Assembly (NCBI GenBank): GCA_002395065.1
Contig: DGVS01000006.1
Location: 1-64,000, forward strand
Direction of reading: 5' to 3'
DNA: 64,000 bases
DNA from: Caryophanales bacterium UBA4278
Lineage (GTDB): Bacteria; Bacillota_I; Bacilli_A; RFN20; CAG-826
Made by a program: the position numbers and the translations under genes. Below, in pieces: positions 61,114 to 64,000 of this stretch. Under the pieces are notes generated by a model that was not told the DNA's origin, made no database searches, and worked only from the letters and a program-made list of their open reading frames with translations. The stretch's first letter is position 1, and every line of letters begins with the position of its first letter.

Positions 61114-63195
61114 ATGATCACAAAAACAGTAATTAAAGACTATGTCTCAAAAAGATGCCCTTATCTTGCGAAGATGGAACTTGAAGATAAGACTTTAGTT
61201 CAACTTTTAGAAAACTCCATTGATTCAAGAAAAAAATATCAAGAACTAGCGTTAGAGGAAAAAGAAATCTCGAATGGAAGCGCTGAAGATGATGAAGGTT
61301 TCAATCTTCCAGAAATTTTACGTGACTACCCACACCTCACAAAGGTCATTAAACGATACGAAAGAAGTCTTCCAAAAAACGCTGTCGAACAACTCATTGA
61401 AGAATATAACGACGACCAAATTGTCTCAAAAATATCCAGGATTTACTGGGAAAATAAGTATGGAAAAGACAATTGTCGTCGTTGTGATATTAACGAAGAT
61501 GGTGAAGAATTTTTAACCCAAAACGCCATTATTCATCTGACAAACAAATATTTAAATGACCCATCCGTCAAAGTCATTTTTGAAGGTCAAATCGAATACC
61601 AAGATTTACGTGCTCGATTTGACGTATTAATTAAAAATGACGACGGATCATTTGATATTGTGGAAGTTAAAGGAACAAACGATGTTTTTAAACATCCTGG
61701 AAAAGCTCCAGAAATCGATACTGGGATTAAAGAGAAATATCTTTATGACCTGTTGTTCCAATATCACATCTATTTGAAAGTTCATCCAAATATCAGAAGT
61801 CTCTTTTATATGTACACGAATCGTGACTATGAAATAAAGAAAGAGAGCTATCCAATTAGTGATGAAGAACTAAATGATTTCTTTATTTTAAAAGACTTTA
61901 TTAACCTCAAAGACGGAACCATCTCCATTAGAAAATACTTTGATTCTGATGGATATATTGATGAAAAACTATCCGAGGAAGAAAAAGAAGAAATCTCCAT
62001 TGAAGGCATTATCTCTAAAATCCATGAGATTGAAAAAGAAGTCAGAGTTTATCCAAAGATGAGCTACTTCTGTCGCAAAGGTCCAGCCTGCCCATTCATC
62101 TCGATGTGCTTTGGAGAAGAAGCTGAACAACCTAACTCCATCTTTAAATTAACCAACTGGGGTCAATACGGTGGTTACTTTGGACGAACCGCAAAACTAA
62201 TTAATGATGGAGTCACTAAAATCTCCGACATCAACCCAGAAACATATGAATTTTCACCAAACAAAAAGAATGGTGATCTCAGTAACGCCCATACCCAAAT
62301 CATGTATCAAAAAGGTCAAATCAAAGAAAAATACCTTTTAGATATGAAGAAAATTGAAGAAATCCTTAAAAGGGATTACATGAACGAAAACATTGATTAT
62401 CTTCTTTTCTTTGATTTTGAATCTTTTCAATATCCGATTCCTCTTGTGAAACACACTGGACCATGGAAACAAGTTGTCTCCCAATACTCAATGCACATTG
62501 TAAGGAAAGATTATGACTTATCTAAACATAATTTCGATCAAGGAGAAGGCGGTGGATGCAAGCATTATGAATTCATCGCTAACCCAGATGAAACAAAATA
62601 CGAGAACCCATCTATCGCACTATATCAGACACTAAAATCTCAACTAGAAGAATTCGGAATTGATCCATTCGCCAAAAACTATCGCGTTGTTGTGTTTAAC
62701 CAAAATTTTGAGAAAACAAGAATGAATGAATTCGTTAATGATTTCGCTACAATCGCTGATGTAAATCTCTTGCAATTCGTGCGTAATTTTAATGAAAATG
62801 TCGTAGATTTGCTGGACTTTTTCACTTCTGGAGGCATGTATTGTAGAGACTTCAATGGGCGAGGATCACTCAAGGTTGTTCAACCAACTTTAGCCGATGA
62901 TATAGACGTGAAAAAGTTCTACAAAAATAGACTTCCATTTGATCTAGGTTATTCCCTTGATTATCACAAAGGAGATAAGTGTCTTGTCTATAACGGGGGC
63001 ATTTGCCTTGACCTATATAAATCCCTCCTTGTCAGAAGTCATCTTGGGGAAGAAAACCCAAAACTTAAAACAAAAGACCTTCTCGCAGAAGCTTTAGCAT
63101 ATTGTAAGATTGACTCCTGGGGTACGGTGGTTATCTATGACATTATTAAGAATGTTTATTTAGGCAATCTAAAGCTTGATGCATTAGCTAAATAG
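61114..63195 (+). CDS. DUF2779 protein with PD-(D/E)XK and exonuclease-like domains
   Basis: A 693-residue protein. Residues 150-230 carry a RecB-like PD-(D/E)XK core (YQDLRARFDVLI, then SFDIVEVKGTND and QYHIYLKVH). Cysteines near 315-330 (FCRKGPACPFISMC) could form the Fe-S-type clasp of such nucleases. Residues 430-690 are DUF2779 with DEDD-exonuclease features: FFDFESFQYPIP, VVFNQNFEKTRMNEF, and YCKIDSWGTVVIY. It probably degrades DNA or RNA; its role is unknown. TAAAAT ends six bases before the ATG, predicting a leaderless mRNA. It converges with and overlaps the HipA-like gene by eight bases. Confidence 0.85.
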   Translation: MITKTVIKDYVSKRCPYLAKMELEDKTLVQLLENSIDSRKKYQELALEEKEISNGSAEDDEGFNLPEILRDYPHLTKVIKRYERSLPKNAVEQLIEEYNDDQIVSKISRIYWENKYGKDNCRRCDINEDGEEFLTQNAIIHLTNKYLNDPSVKVIFEGQIEYQDLRARFDVLIKNDDGSFDIVEVKGTNDVFKHPGKAPEIDTGIKEKYLYDLLFQYHIYLKVHPNIRSLFYMYTNRDYEIKKESYPISDEELNDFFILKDFINLKDGTISIRKYFDSDGYIDEKLSEEEKEEISIEGIISKIHEIEKEVRVYPKMSYFCRKGPACPFISMCFGEEAEQPNSIFKLTNWGQYGGYFGRTAKLINDGVTKISDINPETYEFSPNKKNGDLSNAHTQIMYQKGQIKEKYLLDMKKIEEILKRDYMNENIDYLLFFDFESFQYPIPLVKHTGPWKQVVSQYSMHIVRKDYDLSKHNFDQGEGGGCKHYEFIANPDETKYENPSIALYQTLKSQLEEFGIDPFAKNYRVVVFNQNFEKTRMNEFVNDFATIADVNLLQFVRNFNENVVDLLDFFTSGGMYCRDFNGRGSLKVVQPTLADDIDVKKFYKNRLPFDLGYSLDYHKGDKCLVYNGGICLDLYKSLLVRSHLGEENPKLKTKDLLAEALAYCKIDSWGTVVIYDIIKNVYLGNLKLDALAK

Positions 63196-64000
63196 ATTTT
63201 TTAAGGATTTCATTAAAACGAATTTTAAATGTTTCGATGTAGTATTCTTTTCGAAGATTACTGATAATTTCAATTTCAGAATATTTAGGTGGTATATTTC
63301 TAATAAAGTTTTTAATTTCTTCCATTTTTGTAGAGACAAGATTTGTCATTTTTGATATCTCTTCTTTTAGTTCTTTGTTTCTAATTTTTAAAATTTGTTT
63401 ATTCATAATGCGGTTTTCTTCATTGTCTTCGTATGCTGTAATGCCGTTTAAGGCGCTGCTTTGAAGTTTCTCCTCATCAGCTAAGATTTCTTTGATACGT
63501 TCATCACTAGTTTTGCTATAAAAACAGTTACCACAGTCATAGACTGGCGACATTCGGTAGGAATCTTCTTTTTTATTTTTGATAACACCCCAATTATCTT
63601 CGTTTCTATCGTTATTGTTAATGAGCATATCAATTATGACAACATCCCAAAAACGTTGTTTTGCATTTTTGATTTTAGAAAGTACAGCATTGTTCTCTAG
63701 TTGGAAGATAATTTCATTGATGTTTGATGCTGAAAAAGACGAATCTTCTTCGCGATCCATGACGTTTGCACTGGTATCGTTTCTTAAGGCGGTGAAAGGA
63801 ATTAGCAATTCGTTGGTGTCATCTGTAATGAAATCTTTACAAGCACAAACAATTTTATATTTTTTGCCGTCAAAACAAATTCCAAGGAGCGTTTCGTGTA
63901 CATTAAAACCTAAAATGCGATAAATATTGCTTCCGATATATTCACTAAGAGGCGATGTAACATAAGACATCCCCTTCGCATTTTTCATTCTCGATGCGCT
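63188..64000 (-). CDS. HipA/CtkA-like kinase (5' end outside window)
   Basis: At least 270 residues of a HipA-fold Ser/Thr kinase. The catalytic loop is IDMLINNNDRNEDNWG and the metal-binding segment is MSPVYDCGNCF, both matching HipA. The start of the visible part, TSPLSEYIGSNIYRILG, fits the N-lobe after the ATP-binding Lys. The frame stays open beyond ATG 63988 to base 64000, and the N-lobe is incomplete, so the true start is outside. HipA-type kinases arrest translation as toxins; a HipB-like partner, if any, would be beyond the window. Confidence 0.78.
   Translation of the reverse strand, partial: SASRMKNAKGMSYVTSPLSEYIGSNIYRILGFNVHETLLGICFDGKKYKIVCACKDFITDDTNELLIPFTALRNDTSANVMDREEDSSFSASNINEIIFQLENNAVLSKIKNAKQRFWDVVIIDMLINNNDRNEDNWGVIKNKKEDSYRMSPVYDCGNCFYSKTSDERIKEILADEEKLQSSALNGITAYEDNEENRIMNKQILKIRNKELKEEISKMTNLVSTKMEEIKNFIRNIPPKYSEIEIISNLRKEYYIETFKIRFNEILKKSI

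Overview
The window is a low-GC bacterial chromosome segment of Firmicutes type, most likely from a Bacilli/Erysipelotrichia-like or Mollicutes-related gut lineage. Strong GGAGG ribosome sites, a SecG, a YolD/Y-family polymerase pair, InlB-type repeat lipoproteins and a SipW-type signal peptidase all fit this. The code is standard: prfB (RF2) is present with its programmed frameshift, and several genes end in TGA. The species cannot be named from sequence reading alone.

Layout. 1-5.5 kb: housekeeping run secA (5' end cut)-prfB-uvrB-secG. 5.5-11.7 kb: DUF308 membrane protein, M29 aminopeptidase, YolD/Y-family polymerase, a membrane protein, rmuC and tRNA-Ala(CGC). 12-17 kb: a secreted-protein locus with two SipW-type substrates flanking their signal peptidase, then two InlB-repeat lipoproteins that share an unusual triple-direct-repeat promoter with the 5'-nucleotidase lipoprotein at 52 kb. 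17-25 kb: dihydropyrimidinase, carbamoyl-amide hydrolase and amino acid permease; a K+ channel; and a DUF1538 membrane protein with two PII-like proteins. 25-32 kb: SLC13/ArsB-like transporter, nitroreductase, fructose-bisphosphate aldolase, Fic protein, rarA, nucleoside hydrolase and ribokinase.

32.4-34.1 kb holds no conventional gene. It is a six-unit tandem array with a period of about 260 bp. Each unit has a strong ribosome site, a 27-29 residue hydrophobic peptide gene, and a convergent strong promoter for a roughly 60-nt antisense RNA ending at the peptide stop codon. The leader of each peptide mRNA is complementary to its own 3' UTR, and the complementarity changes in concert between units. 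This looks like an undescribed tandem type I toxin-antitoxin family and is the most notable object in the window.

34-48 kb: fakA, an ABC exporter whose ATPase is fused in frame to a YwaF/TMEM164-like membrane domain, a large lipoprotein, a DUF1016 nuclease, a MacB-like ABC transporter and rlmD. 48-52 kb is an AT-rich accessory block with an AbiE-like type IV toxin-antitoxin pair, two small hypothetical genes, large inverted repeats and a possible recombinase remnant. 52-64 kb: 5'-nucleotidase lipoprotein, a TIR-methyltransferase fusion, aquaporin, a ribbon-helix-helix/nucleotidyltransferase fusion, uracil permease, sirtuin, a TerB-like protein, a DUF2779 nuclease and a HipA-like kinase cut by the window end.

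Two themes recur. One is nucleotide/nucleoside salvage (5'-nucleotidase, nucleoside hydrolase, ribokinase, uracil permease, dihydropyrimidinase branch). The other is a scatter of toxin, defence or conflict genes (peptide array, Fic, DUF1016, AbiE-like, TIR-methyltransferase, RHH-NTase, DUF2779, HipA-like). Several genes have a -10 box so close to the start codon that leaderless transcription is likely.
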